NCBI GenBank assembly: GCA_902797985.1
Contig: CADBUZ010000012.1
Span: 1 to 41,804 of the forward strand
DNA: 41,804 nt
Direction of reading: 5' to 3'
Source: an uncultured bacterium
Lineage (GTDB): Bacteria; Cyanobacteriota; Vampirovibrionia; Gastranaerophilales; Gastranaerophilaceae
In this document: piece after piece, positions 14,319 to 21,946 of the stretch
Numbering within the stretch: position 1 is the stretch's first letter
How the letters are laid out: each line of letters opens with the position of its first letter
Notes under the pieces: generated by a model
What the model saw: only the letters and a program-made list of their open reading frames with translations
Databases searched by the model: none
What the model was told of the DNA's origin: nothing
Position numbers and translations under genes: made by a program

Positions 14319-16835
14319 CTATAACTCTTTCATGTCTTTATCAAAAAAGCGAGTTCTTGTAGTATCACTACTATTTACCCCTACGAGTTTGAGGAAATCA
14401 TCAATTCTAACCGTAGGTATTTCGCCTTGTTGTCCGGTTTTTAATACTATGAATAAACAGCTATTCTCAAATCTGTATGACTTTATTGAATTTTTAATGT
14501 TTATTGTTTTTTCAAAACCTTTTTTGTTTTTCTTCGTTATTAAAATTTCATCCGAAGAACAAACCTTGTCCATATTATACTTAATATCATCAATTTTGTA
14601 AAGTTCAGAATTTTGTAAATCAACTTTATATTCTGCCCATTGTACAGTAGTATCGATTGATGTAACGGTCTTATCTATTTTTTTTATATCAATAATTTTT
14701 GCATTTTCATGCAAAACCTTGCTTAATTCCTCTTTTATTTTATCAATAGGAGTATCCTCTAACAACTCAACATCAATAAGTTCTCCGTCACTCTCAATAA
14801 ACAAAGGCAAAGCTACACCCATAGAAACTTTCATAGTAGGATTATATCCCATAGAGAACGCAACATTTAAATCCGTACGTGAAAGTGCTTTTAGAAATGT
14901 GTTTTGCCAATCCAGATGAGAAAAATACCTTAAAATACCTTTTTTAGTAATTTTTAACCTATACCTGTGTAAAACTCTATTACACTCAGAAGTACAAATA
15001 GAAGGATCTTTTCTTTCCTCAACCGTATCCTCAATATAATTTTCAGATTTATACGGTTTTGCCAAAACTTTTTTAACCTTTAAATTTGAACAAACCCCGC
15101 AATTAACACATTTATTTTCGCAGGTAGGTTGAAGATTTAACACCATAGGCTGGTCAAATGCTTGTTTATATTCATTTGCTAACCAATCTTTACTAACGCC
15201 TGTATCTATAAAATCCCAAGGTAATTCATCTTCTAAATTATAAGATTTTTTAGCTTTTTCCTCTAATGAAAAACCACACTCTATTGCAGTTTCTCTCCAC
15301 ACATCTTTATCAAAATATTCGCCCCAAGCGTCTAAATAACATCCTTTTTTATAAAGTGCTTCGACATATTTACATAATGACTCATCACCTCTTGTCATTA
15401 CGGCTTCTATCTGAGAAACATATTTTTCATGATAATTTATTTTAACCCCTTTTATTTTATCAGTTTTAGACTTCAAATATTTTATATGCTCAGTAACCTC
15501 ATCCAAATCAGTTTGACCGCACCATTGAAACGGAGTGAAAGGTTTTGGAACAAATATAGAAAGCGTACAGGTTATATCAAACCCATGTTTTAAACCTTTT
15601 TCCTTTTTTAAAAGTTTTGTTCTATATCTTATTGTACTTAATAGCTTTGCCATTTCATCCATATCTTCCAGTGTTTCTGTAGGCAATCCTGATATAAAAT
15701 AAAATTTTATTTTCGACCATCCGTGTTCATATAAGGTTAAAACAGCATTTAGAATTTGTTCTTCTGATATATTTTTCTTTATAACATTTCTAAGTCTTTG
15801 GCTACCCGCCTCCGGAGCAAGAGTCATAGTAGATTTACGCACACTTTGCACTAAATTTGCAAGTTCAAGATTAAATCCGTCTATACGTTGACTTGGCAAA
15901 GATACAGATATTTTTTTCTTATTAAAATCAACAGACAATTCTTTTATAACTTCATTAATATTCGAATAATCATTAGAAGACAATGAAAGCAACGAGTATT
16001 CATCATAACCTGTATTTTTGACAAGTTCTTTTGTCAATTGAACGATTTCTTCCCCGCTGCGCTCTCTAATCGGCAAAGTAACGTGCCCCGGTTGACAAAA
16101 ACGACACATCCTGCCGCAACCTCTGCGAATTTCAATAACTGCTCTATCTTGAACAGAACTGGAAAAAGGTATAGGATATCGTACAGGTGCTGTTTCTTTC
16201 TTTAGTTGAGCGACTCTTTTTGTCACTTTTTTATTTACACCTTTAATCCACACACCCTCTAACTCAGATAACCTTTGAAGTTTTTCTTTTCTTGTTTTGT
16301 CTTTTGTTTCTTTTAAAATATCACACACCTCAAGAATTAAATCTTCACCATCTCCGATTAAAAAACAATCAATAAAATCAGACATCGGCAAAGGATTATA
16401 TGTACAAGGTCCTCCTGCGATAATTATGGGGTGATTGTCATTTCTCTCATCATTTCTATAAGGAATTTCTGCCATCTCAAGCATCTTTAAAACAGTAGGA
16501 TAAGCAAGCTCCCACTGTAGCGAAAAGCCAATAACATCAAATTCTTTTGCATTACGCTTACTTTCAAGAGCGTATAACGGTTCCGGCTTAAAATCAGGCT
16601 CCGGAGCATATACTCTATCAGCCATATAATTTTCTGTTTTGTTGACTTGTTCATATAAGACACGAACACCTAAATTACTAATCCCTATTTCATATTTATC
16701 GGGGAATGCCAACAAAACTCTAATATCAGAGCTATTAAAGTCTTTGTTATACGACAAAAACTCTCCGCCTACATATTGATAAGGTTTTGTACAATTGTGC
16801 AAAGCCTCAGATTGTTCTCTAAAAAAACAGTTCAT
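14319..16835 (-). CDS. B12-binding radical SAM protein fused to DUF2344 domain (TIGR03960 + TIGR03936 type)
   Basis: At 838 residues this protein combines two families often encoded separately. Residues about 35-200 resemble a B12-binding domain, and the radical SAM cluster motif is Cys240-X3-Cys244-X2-Cys247 (RRGCGRMCRFCQPG). After the SAM barrel comes a Cys cluster (CENKCVNCGVC, about residue 570) that could bind another Fe-S cluster or zinc. The C-terminal part (RLKITKKGILRYFSHLDWQNTFLKAL... NPTMKVSMGVALPL) is DUF2344. Close linkage to RNase E/G is typical of this family across bacteria, but its reaction is not known to me. The start ATG abuts the upstream stop codon (TAAATG). The fused form is, as far as I recall, common in cyanobacteria. 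Confidence 0.9.
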   Translation of the reverse strand: MNCFFREQSEALHNCTKPYQYVGGEFLSYNKDFNSSDIRVLLAFPDKYEIGISNLGVRVLYEQVNKTENYMADRVYAPEPDFKPEPLYALESKRNAKEFDVIGFSLQWELAYPTVLKMLEMAEIPYRNDERNDNHPIIIAGGPCTYNPLPMSDFIDCFLIGDGEDLILEVCDILKETKDKTRKEKLQRLSELEGVWIKGVNKKVTKRVAQLKKETAPVRYPIPFSSSVQDRAVIEIRRGCGRMCRFCQPGHVTLPIRERSGEEIVQLTKELVKNTGYDEYSLLSLSSNDYSNINEVIKELSVDFNKKKISVSLPSQRIDGFNLELANLVQSVRKSTMTLAPEAGSQRLRNVIKKNISEEQILNAVLTLYEHGWSKIKFYFISGLPTETLEDMDEMAKLLSTIRYRTKLLKKEKGLKHGFDITCTLSIFVPKPFTPFQWCGQTDLDEVTEHIKYLKSKTDKIKGVKINYHEKYVSQIEAVMTRGDESLCKYVEALYKKGCYLDAWGEYFDKDVWRETAIECGFSLEEKAKKSYNLEDELPWDFIDTGVSKDWLANEYKQAFDQPMVLNLQPTCENKCVNCGVCSNLKVKKVLAKPYKSENYIEDTVEERKDPSICTSECNRVLHRYRLKITKKGILRYFSHLDWQNTFLKALSRTDLNVAFSMGYNPTMKVSMGVALPLFIESDGELIDVELLEDTPIDKIKEELSKVLHENAKIIDIKKIDKTVTSIDTTVQWAEYKVDLQNSELYKIDDIKYNMDKVCSSDEILITKKNKKGFEKTINIKNSIKSYRFENSCLFIVLKTGQQGEIPTVRIDDFLKLVGVNSSDTTRTRFFDKDMKEL

Positions 16836-17180
16836 TTAAGCTAAATCTTCCGGTATGTATTTTTCAATCTCAATAAGAGTTCCTTTTAAAGTCTTATTTT
16901 CAAGCGCTTTAATAAAATTAGGAAGATCAGAACTTTTTATATCATAATTGTATAAACAATTCTCACCATCAACATTTCTAAGAACAGATACGATATAATG
17001 ACACTTTTGTGCATATGATATCAACTGAGATTCAACGAATTTTTTACCGTTTGTATCACGTTTTAATTTTACATAATTAAAGCCGGCAAAATACTTGATT
17101 TGTTCTTCAGTATCTTGAGGCAAATCACTATTATGTCGATTAAACATATTGATAACATTTGTCTTAATATCGTCTGACAT
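16836..17180 (-). CDS. Hypothetical 114-aa soluble protein
   Basis: This is the first gene of the minus-strand run leading to RNase E/G. The protein is soluble, mixed charged, with no signal peptide, membrane segment or obvious motif; it may form a small alpha/beta fold (FNYVKLKRDTNGKKFVESQLISYA; KGTLIEIEKYIPEDLA). I do not recognise a family. A strong ribosome binding site (AAGGGGGC) precedes the start and a good promoter lies at 17205-17233. Its stop codon touches the radical SAM start codon, so expression is coupled. By position it may assist the radical SAM protein, but that is only a context argument. Confidence 0.75.
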   Translation of the reverse strand: MSDDIKTNVINMFNRHNSDLPQDTEEQIKYFAGFNYVKLKRDTNGKKFVESQLISYAQKCHYIVSVLRNVDGENCLYNYDIKSSDLPNFIKALENKTLKGTLIEIEKYIPEDLA

Positions 17181-17204
17181 AAAGCCCCCTTATTGATATA
17201 TATA

Positions 17205-17233
17205 ATTAAACTATAGATACTGTTAAATAACAA
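17205..17233 (-). promoter_or_regulatory. Promoter of the radical SAM / RNase E/G operon
   Basis: Read on the minus strand, TTGTTA (17233-17228) and TTTAAT (17210-17205) are separated by exactly 17 bases, a good sigma-70-type pair about 25 bases before the ATG at 17180. Both hexamers deviate from consensus at two positions or fewer. Confidence 0.6.
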
Positions 17234-17366
17234 CTATTTACTAAATCTTAACAAATAAAACATTATTTTTGAGGAAAGATTTTTAAATGAATATGTCACT
17301 TACTCACTTTAATCACTACCTATAATATTTATTATGCAAAATTTTTTATTCAGTCGGATAAAACTA
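17234..17366. other. Intergenic stretch without a recognisable gene
   Basis: This AT-rich stretch lies between the promoter of the RNase operon and the minus-strand hairpin terminator. It includes a TATAAT at 17321-17326 and degenerate heptamer-like units (GTCACTTACTCACTT, 17295-17309) similar to those near upp. No ORF, tRNA or known RNA motif was seen. Confidence 0.5.
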
Positions 17367-17426
17367 CAAAAAATAAAATTCTTTAATCCCTCAGGAAGAT
17401 GGAAAGAATTTGAGAGATTAAAGAAT
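17367..17426 (-). terminator. Minus-strand intrinsic terminator downstream of mrnC
   Basis: In minus-strand RNA, 17426-17411 (ATTCTTTAATCTCTCA) pairs with 17393-17378 over 16 bases around a 17-base loop, with one U-G pair that would be a C-A mismatch on the other strand. TTTATTTTTT follows at once. The direction is thus set by both the wobble and the U-tract. It lies about 165 bases beyond the mrnC stop, leaving a long structured 3' region. Confidence 0.7.
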
Positions 17427-17588
17427 AATCATTTATATAACTAGAGAGGAAAGAAACAAATCAGTTTGATTTATTTCTATCATGTACATGATATCCATGT
17501 TTTAGGGCATGGCAAAAATATTAAGAAATGTAAAACGCATGCTATGACATGGTTTCGAGGTGTTTTTAAAATTAATACGTCTTAAAAA
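17427..17588 (-). ncRNA. Candidate structured RNA or 3' UTR after mrnC
   Basis: Between the mrnC stop and the terminator at 17378-17426 are several further hairpins on the minus strand: GTTTTTAA/TTAAAAAC (17562-17589), CCATG/CATGG (17495-17512), a perfect 16-base palindrome (17478-17493) and an 11-bp stem GAAATAAATCA-AAC-TGATTTGTTTC (17477-17453). The last has a U-G pair only in minus-strand RNA. No coding frame was seen. It does not match SRP RNA, tmRNA or RNase P as I know them. It could be an independent sRNA or the 3' UTR of mrnC. Confidence 0.45.
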
Positions 17589-17954
17589 CTACTCATTAAA
17601 ATATTCTGCCTTTATTTTATCCAAAATCATTTCCAATTTACTTTTATCAGACAGATACCAATAACCTATCAATGCCTCAAAAGATGTGGATTGTCTATAT
17701 TCTGCTTGATTGTTTCTTCTCGCAACAGGTATTGAACAATTTCTGGCTCTACGAGATAAATCTTTTTCATCATCATTCAAGAATTGCTCTATGTAATTTA
17801 ACATTTCTGCCTGAAAACCGGAATTAACTTTATCTGTTGTTATTTTGTGTAACTGTTTTAAATTTTTAGTTTTATTGACAGTATATTCTCTTACAAACAA
17901 CTCCCAAACAGCGTCACCTAAATGGGCATAACTTCTTAAATTCAATTCTTCCAT
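17589..17954 (-). CDS. mrnC: Mini-ribonuclease III
   Basis: Mini-III is a dimeric RNase III catalytic domain without the double-strand-binding domain; in characterised bacteria it trims 23S rRNA precursor ends. The 121 residues show the family pattern: YAHLGDAVWELFVREY (RNase III signature with catalytic Asp), KVNSGFQAEML, RRARN, and STSFEALIGYWYL with the second acidic site. The length is at the low end of the usual 120-145. It is divergent from cdd with about 145 bases between. The enzyme is known mainly from Firmicutes and cyanobacteria/plastids, which bears on the lineage. Confidence 0.92.
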   Translation of the reverse strand: MEELNLRSYAHLGDAVWELFVREYTVNKTKNLKQLHKITTDKVNSGFQAEMLNYIEQFLNDDEKDLSRRARNCSIPVARRNNQAEYRQSTSFEALIGYWYLSDKSKLEMILDKIKAEYFNE

Positions 17955-18099
17955 AACATGATATTAGCATAAGTTTTTATCTTCTTGCAAAATAAAAATT
18001 ATAGGAGTAAAATAACTTTACCGATTTTTAGGAAAACTTCAACTAATCGGCTGATTGAATAAATATATTCTGTGGTTTAATTAGTGTAAAGGTACTATT

Positions 18100-18486
18100 A
18101 TGACAACATATGAAGAATTAATGAATATGGCAAAGGAAGCATCAAAAAATGCTTATTCACCCTACTCAAAATTCAGTGTAGGAGCTTGTGTTTTAACAGA
18201 ATCAGGTAATACCTACAAGGGTTGCAATTTTGAAAATGCCAGTTACGGGCTATGTATATGCGCAGAAAGAAATGCAGTGGGTACTGCCATTGCTAACGGC
18301 GACAGAGAGATTAAAGCCATTGCGATATATTCTCCAAATGTAGATGATTGCACACCTTGTGGAGCTTGCAGACAAGTAATATACGAATTCAAAGCTGCTG
18401 ACGGCACTGATGTTATTACAGAAGTAATGGGTGAACTCGTAGTTCATACTATTGATGAACTGCTACCCGGAGGTTTTTCTCTTTAA
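18100..18486 (+). CDS. cdd: Cytidine deaminase
   Basis: Cdd deaminates cytidine and deoxycytidine to uridine forms in pyrimidine salvage. The 128 residues match the homotetrameric class. Zinc-site motifs are CAERNA (Cys and catalytic Glu) and PCGACRQ (two Cys), and YSKFSVGACV near the N-terminus is the substrate-binding segment. An AAAGG ribosome binding site lies before the ATG. It is the first of a tight run, cdd, zinc-ribbon gene, pgpH, with a single base between its stop codon and the next start. Confidence 0.96.
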   Translation: MTTYEELMNMAKEASKNAYSPYSKFSVGACVLTESGNTYKGCNFENASYGLCICAERNAVGTAIANGDREIKAIAIYSPNVDDCTPCGACRQVIYEFKAADGTDVITEVMGELVVHTIDELLPGGFSL

Positions 18487-18487
18487 A

Positions 18488-18700
18488 ATGTATATTTTAG
18501 AATGTTTGCTGAAAAAACTTTTTCCGCAAAAACTTAAATCAGAATATGACTACAACCCGTTAAATCAACCAATTGATGATGAAGAAGAGTCGTGCGAACA
18601 CGAATTCATGCCTGTAGATAGTACAGGTGAAACACTTGCTTGTATAAAATGCGGTTTTATAGTACAACGAATACAGAATAACGATACAGAGGTTTTATAG
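18488..18700 (+). CDS. Small zinc-ribbon-like protein
   Basis: This 70-residue protein has an N-terminal amphipathic segment (MYILECLLKKLFPQKLK), an acidic linker, and a likely metal site of Cys36-X-His38 and Cys52-X2-Cys55 (CEHEF...CIKCGF). Such a CHCC arrangement suits a zinc ribbon. The frame is open back to 18452 inside cdd, but the ATG at 18488 is next to the cdd stop, and the upstream GGAGG lies in the cdd end. It sits between cdd and pgpH with 1- and 2-base gaps, so all three are co-translated. The family is not recognised; a small nucleic-acid- or protein-binding role is possible. Confidence 0.75.
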   Translation: MYILECLLKKLFPQKLKSEYDYNPLNQPIDDEEESCEHEFMPVDSTGETLACIKCGFIVQRIQNNDTEVL

Positions 18701-18702
18701 CT

Positions 18703-20877
18703 ATGGTTCAAGCATTTAATGATATATTAGAGAGAATTAAATCACATAAAATAACTGATTATATTTTACTATTGAGCTTTGCTTTGGTAATGACATTAGT
18801 CGTTTCTTCTCAAAACTTTTTTTTCCAAAGAGTAATTGAAAATGGTATAAGCAAGAAGGATATTGTTGCTCAAAAAACAATAACAGTTATTGACACAAAA
18901 CGCACAGAACAACATCGACAAGAAGTTATTCAAAATATTGAACCGATTTTAATTCCGGCAGAAGATGAGTTTATAAAAGTAAACTTAGATACACTGCAAA
19001 CCTCCATAATGCAAATAAGAAATAAAAATGTACCTGATACAGTAAAAAAAGACGAATTAGGACTTTTGTTTGATGTATCTAAAGATAAAAAAGAATATTT
19101 AGCAAACTATCTTTTAATATCTAATGATCAAAACTTACAAAAGATATTTGACAAGGCTAAAATCACACTTGTTAAAGTTTTGAACGTAGGTATAACAGAA
19201 AGCAACTACGAAAACGGGAAGTTGGATAAAATTATACAAAGAAACATTCCGACTAATACCCCACGAAATCAAATTACAGTGATAACATCACTTCTGAAAG
19301 AAATTATTACCCCTAATCTTGTAGTTGATGATTTAGCAACAGAGATTGCAAAAAAGAATGCTCAAAACTCAGTAAAGCCATATGAAGTTGTTTTTCACCA
19401 AGGCGATAAAATTGTTTTTGAGGGCGAACCTGTTACGAAGCTAAAAAAAGATGCTTTAAGAGAAGCAGGATACAATGTTTTGGAGATAAACTTTTGGGGT
19501 ATATTCGGATTATTTATACTAATATTATTTTCTACATTCATATTCTTGCAATACGAAAAGAACTTTGAAAAAGTATTTTACGAAACACATCACATAACAA
19601 TAACAGGATTTTTGGCACTATTTTTAGCAGGAATAGCCGTATTTATGCCTACAGGCTTTTCACCTTATATATTACCGTTTCCTGCGTTCATTATAATACT
19701 TTCAGTATTTACAAACGCAAGAATAGCGCTTTTTGCTTCAACATTGGAATTAGCAATATTAACTATTGGTTTACACTACGGCATTGAATTTGTAGCATCC
19801 TTCCTATTAATAAATACAGTATCTATGATTGCAATTTCTAAAATCAAATTTTCTAAACGATTTGATTTAATTATCACAGGTCTTAAAATATCAGCAGCAG
19901 GTCTAATAATAGTGACTTGTGTATATATGCTCGAAAAATTCTTGATAGATATTGATAATCTTTTAATTTTGAGAGATTTATTATTAATCTTTGCAAACGG
20001 AGTATTAAGTGGAATTATTGCACTGGGAACATTACCAATACTGGAAAGTACATTTGGAATAATAACTCCTTACGGTCTTGCGGAATTAGCAGACCACAAC
20101 CAACCTTTGCTAAAGAGATTACAGTTTGAAGCGCCAGGGACATATCACCACAGTTTGCTGGTTTCGAACTTAGCAGAAGCAGCTGCTGAAGCTATTGGAG
20201 CTAATCCTATTTTAGCCAGAGTAGGTTCTTTCTATCATGACATAGGAAAACTAAAAAGACCGTTATTTTTCGTAGAGAACCAATCCTACTTTGGTATTGA
20301 AAATCCTCATACAAAACTTAATCCAAGATTAAGCAAGATGGTTATTACGGCACACCCGAAAGACGGGGTTGAAATAGCAAAAGAATACCATCTGCCATCA
20401 ATTATTCATAACTTTATTCTTCAACACCACGGTGAAGGCTTAGCAAGCTATTTTTATAATCAAGCCGTTGCAGAAGAAGGTATTGAAAATGTAAAAGAAG
20501 AACAGTTTAGATATACAGGTCCGAAACCTAATATGAAAGAAACTGCTATTCTAATGATAGCAGATGCGGTCGAATCAGCTGTAAGAGCGCTTAAAACACC
20601 TTCCAATGAAGAAATCGAACAAATCATAGATAAAATAATTAAAGAAAGATTGAATGATGGTCAATTCGCAGACTGTCCTTTGACTCTTAAAGATTTGAAA
20701 GTTATTGCGACTACCTTCAATCGTATCCTAAGAGGAATGCAACACAACAGAATTAAGTATCAACAAACAATTATTAATGAACTTGATAAACAAAAAGCAC
20801 AAACCTCTTTCATGGATGCAGATTTTGACGCAAAAATTCAACAATTAGAACAAAATAAAGAAAATGGTCAAGAATAA
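18703..20877 (+). CDS. pgpH: 7TM-HD-domain phosphodiesterase (PgpH-like, c-di-AMP)
   Basis: The 724 residues have the PgpH layout: a first membrane helix (about 17-35), an extracytoplasmic 7TMR-HDED domain (about 45-260), a bundle of membrane helices (about 263-450), then a cytoplasmic HD domain (about 475-640). Metal-binding HD motifs are visible: YHHSLLVSNLAE (His482/483), SFYHDIGKLKRP (His512-Asp513), TAHPKDG, and QHHGEG. Characterised members hydrolyse cyclic di-AMP and so affect potassium, osmotic and wall homeostasis; the extracytoplasmic domain probably senses a ligand. The start is two bases after the preceding stop. No c-di-AMP synthase gene is in this window. Confidence 0.9.
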   Translation: MVQAFNDILERIKSHKITDYILLLSFALVMTLVVSSQNFFFQRVIENGISKKDIVAQKTITVIDTKRTEQHRQEVIQNIEPILIPAEDEFIKVNLDTLQTSIMQIRNKNVPDTVKKDELGLLFDVSKDKKEYLANYLLISNDQNLQKIFDKAKITLVKVLNVGITESNYENGKLDKIIQRNIPTNTPRNQITVITSLLKEIITPNLVVDDLATEIAKKNAQNSVKPYEVVFHQGDKIVFEGEPVTKLKKDALREAGYNVLEINFWGIFGLFILILFSTFIFLQYEKNFEKVFYETHHITITGFLALFLAGIAVFMPTGFSPYILPFPAFIIILSVFTNARIALFASTLELAILTIGLHYGIEFVASFLLINTVSMIAISKIKFSKRFDLIITGLKISAAGLIIVTCVYMLEKFLIDIDNLLILRDLLLIFANGVLSGIIALGTLPILESTFGIITPYGLAELADHNQPLLKRLQFEAPGTYHHSLLVSNLAEAAAEAIGANPILARVGSFYHDIGKLKRPLFFVENQSYFGIENPHTKLNPRLSKMVITAHPKDGVEIAKEYHLPSIIHNFILQHHGEGLASYFYNQAVAEEGIENVKEEQFRYTGPKPNMKETAILMIADAVESAVRALKTPSNEEIEQIIDKIIKERLNDGQFADCPLTLKDLKVIATTFNRILRGMQHNRIKYQQTIINELDKQKAQTSFMDADFDAKIQQLEQNKENGQE

Positions 20878-20972
20878 TTTTACAAAATTTTTGTGGGAAA
20901 GAATTTAAAATTAAACAACTGTCAATGAAAGAGTTCGCTATCGTCAATTATTACAGACGAATATATTTATAA

Positions 20973-20978
20973 TATAAT
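20973..20978 (+). promoter_or_regulatory. -10 element placing the ybeY start at the transcript start
   Basis: Two overlapping TATAAT sequences lie at 20968-20973 and 20973-20978. Six bases separate the second from the ybeY ATG (20985), the usual distance from -10 to +1. No Shine-Dalgarno is present before the ATG. A leaderless or very short-leader transcript is therefore likely. Confidence 0.5.
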
Positions 20979-20984
20979 TTATTT

Positions 20985-21497
20985 ATGAAGAACAAAGAAA
21001 TTAATATTTTTACAGAAAATATATATGATGACTGGAAATTAGACGAGTTTGATGTTATTCAAAACACTAGAAAAATTGTCGAATTTTATCTTGACCAACT
21101 CACAGATGCTTCTTGTCTTGAAGGTTTTAATTTTAACTCTTTAACTTTTGATATCCTTTTTTGTGACAGCAAAAAAACTCATCAAATTAACAAAGAATAC
21201 AGAAAAAAAGACTACCCCGCAGATATTATTACATTTGCTATCTTTGCAGATGACGATTCTAAATTTATTCTTGATGATGATATAAACCTTGGAGAAATAA
21301 TTCTCGCTTTGGATAAAGTTAAAGAAGAAGCTTTGAAACACAACGTTTCCAATAAATATGAGTTGTATTTTTTAATTGCTCATGGTATCTTGCATTTGCT
21401 GGGGTTTGACCACCAAAGCGAAGAAGATTATAATTTTGTTGTGGAAGTACAAAAAAAAGCTCTGCGGCAAGCCGAAATAGGTGAAAAAGATGAGTAA
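20985..21497 (+). CDS. ybeY: Endoribonuclease YbeY
   Basis: YbeY is a zinc-dependent single-strand endoribonuclease for 16S rRNA 3' maturation and ribosome quality control. The 170 residues contain the metal motif HGILHLLGFDH (H-X3-H-X5-H) and the preceding RKKDYPADIITFA segment. Its neighbour dgkA is a frequent partner, and era, also commonly linked with it, is found at 28.4 kb. No ribosome binding site precedes the ATG and a -10 box lies six bases upstream, suggesting leaderless translation. The 3' end overlaps dgkA by eight bases. Confidence 0.94.
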   Translation: MKNKEINIFTENIYDDWKLDEFDVIQNTRKIVEFYLDQLTDASCLEGFNFNSLTFDILFCDSKKTHQINKEYRKKDYPADIITFAIFADDDSKFILDDDINLGEIILALDKVKEEALKHNVSNKYELYFLIAHGILHLLGFDHQSEEDYNFVVEVQKKALRQAEIGEKDE

Positions 21498-21882
21498 ATA
21501 TAAATCACAAGGAATGAAAAACACTTTTAAAAATGCAAGAAAAGGTTTTAGACTAACTTTAAAAAGCGAAAGAAATGTTAGAATACATCTCGTTGTAGGT
21601 TCTATCGTACTTATCCTTGCAACCATCCTCGGATTTGATGTTGTTAAATTCTGTCTTTTACTTTTTGCTATATCATTAGTTATTGTGTCTGAAATGTTTA
21701 ATACAGCCATTGAATTTACTCTTGATTCATACTATCATAATAAATTCAACAAAATGGTCGGAATGGCAAAAGATATCTCTGCCGGAGCCGTTATGCTTTC
21801 CACTATAATAAGTATTGTTATCGGATGCCTTTTATTCGGGCAAGCTATCATTGAAATTATCGCTAAAGGCGGCCTTTTATAA
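21490..21882 (+). CDS. dgkA: Diacylglycerol kinase (undecaprenol kinase family)
   Basis: This 130-residue membrane protein has the DgkA three-helix pattern: an N-terminal amphipathic region with KNARKGFRLTLKSERNVRIHL, then helices at about 36-52, 55-75 and 95-118. SEMFNTAIE is the conserved catalytic segment, with an acidic residue that binds metal, and AKDISAGAV follows. Members phosphorylate diacylglycerol or undecaprenol in the inner membrane, which would complement the PAP2 phosphatase at 2.5 kb. A GTG at 21481 is in frame; the ATG at 21490 is preferred because AGGTGA stands in front of it. It overlaps the ybeY stop by eight bases. Confidence 0.92.
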   Translation: MSKYKSQGMKNTFKNARKGFRLTLKSERNVRIHLVVGSIVLILATILGFDVVKFCLLLFAISLVIVSEMFNTAIEFTLDSYYHNKFNKMVGMAKDISAGAVMLSTIISIVIGCLLFGQAIIEIIAKGGLL

Positions 21883-21909
21883 AAAAGAAAGAGCCGATAA
21901 CTCGACTCT
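21880..21909 (-). terminator. Minus-strand terminator after the AMIN-like gene
   Basis: In minus-strand RNA, AGAGTCGA (21909-21902) pairs with TCGGCTCT (21897-21890) around GTTA, with one U-G pair, and is followed by TTTCTTTTTT. The wobble pairs only on this strand, so it should stop transcription from the gene ending at 21947. Confidence 0.65.
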
Positions 21910-21946
21910 GTATTAGTTTAGTGATAAATAGATTTTTTCGTGTGTA

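Noticed and set aside
17275-17290. GAGGAAAG resembling the conserved RNase P RNA segment
   Set aside because: The other conserved RNase P elements and the necessary length of paired regions are not found around it.
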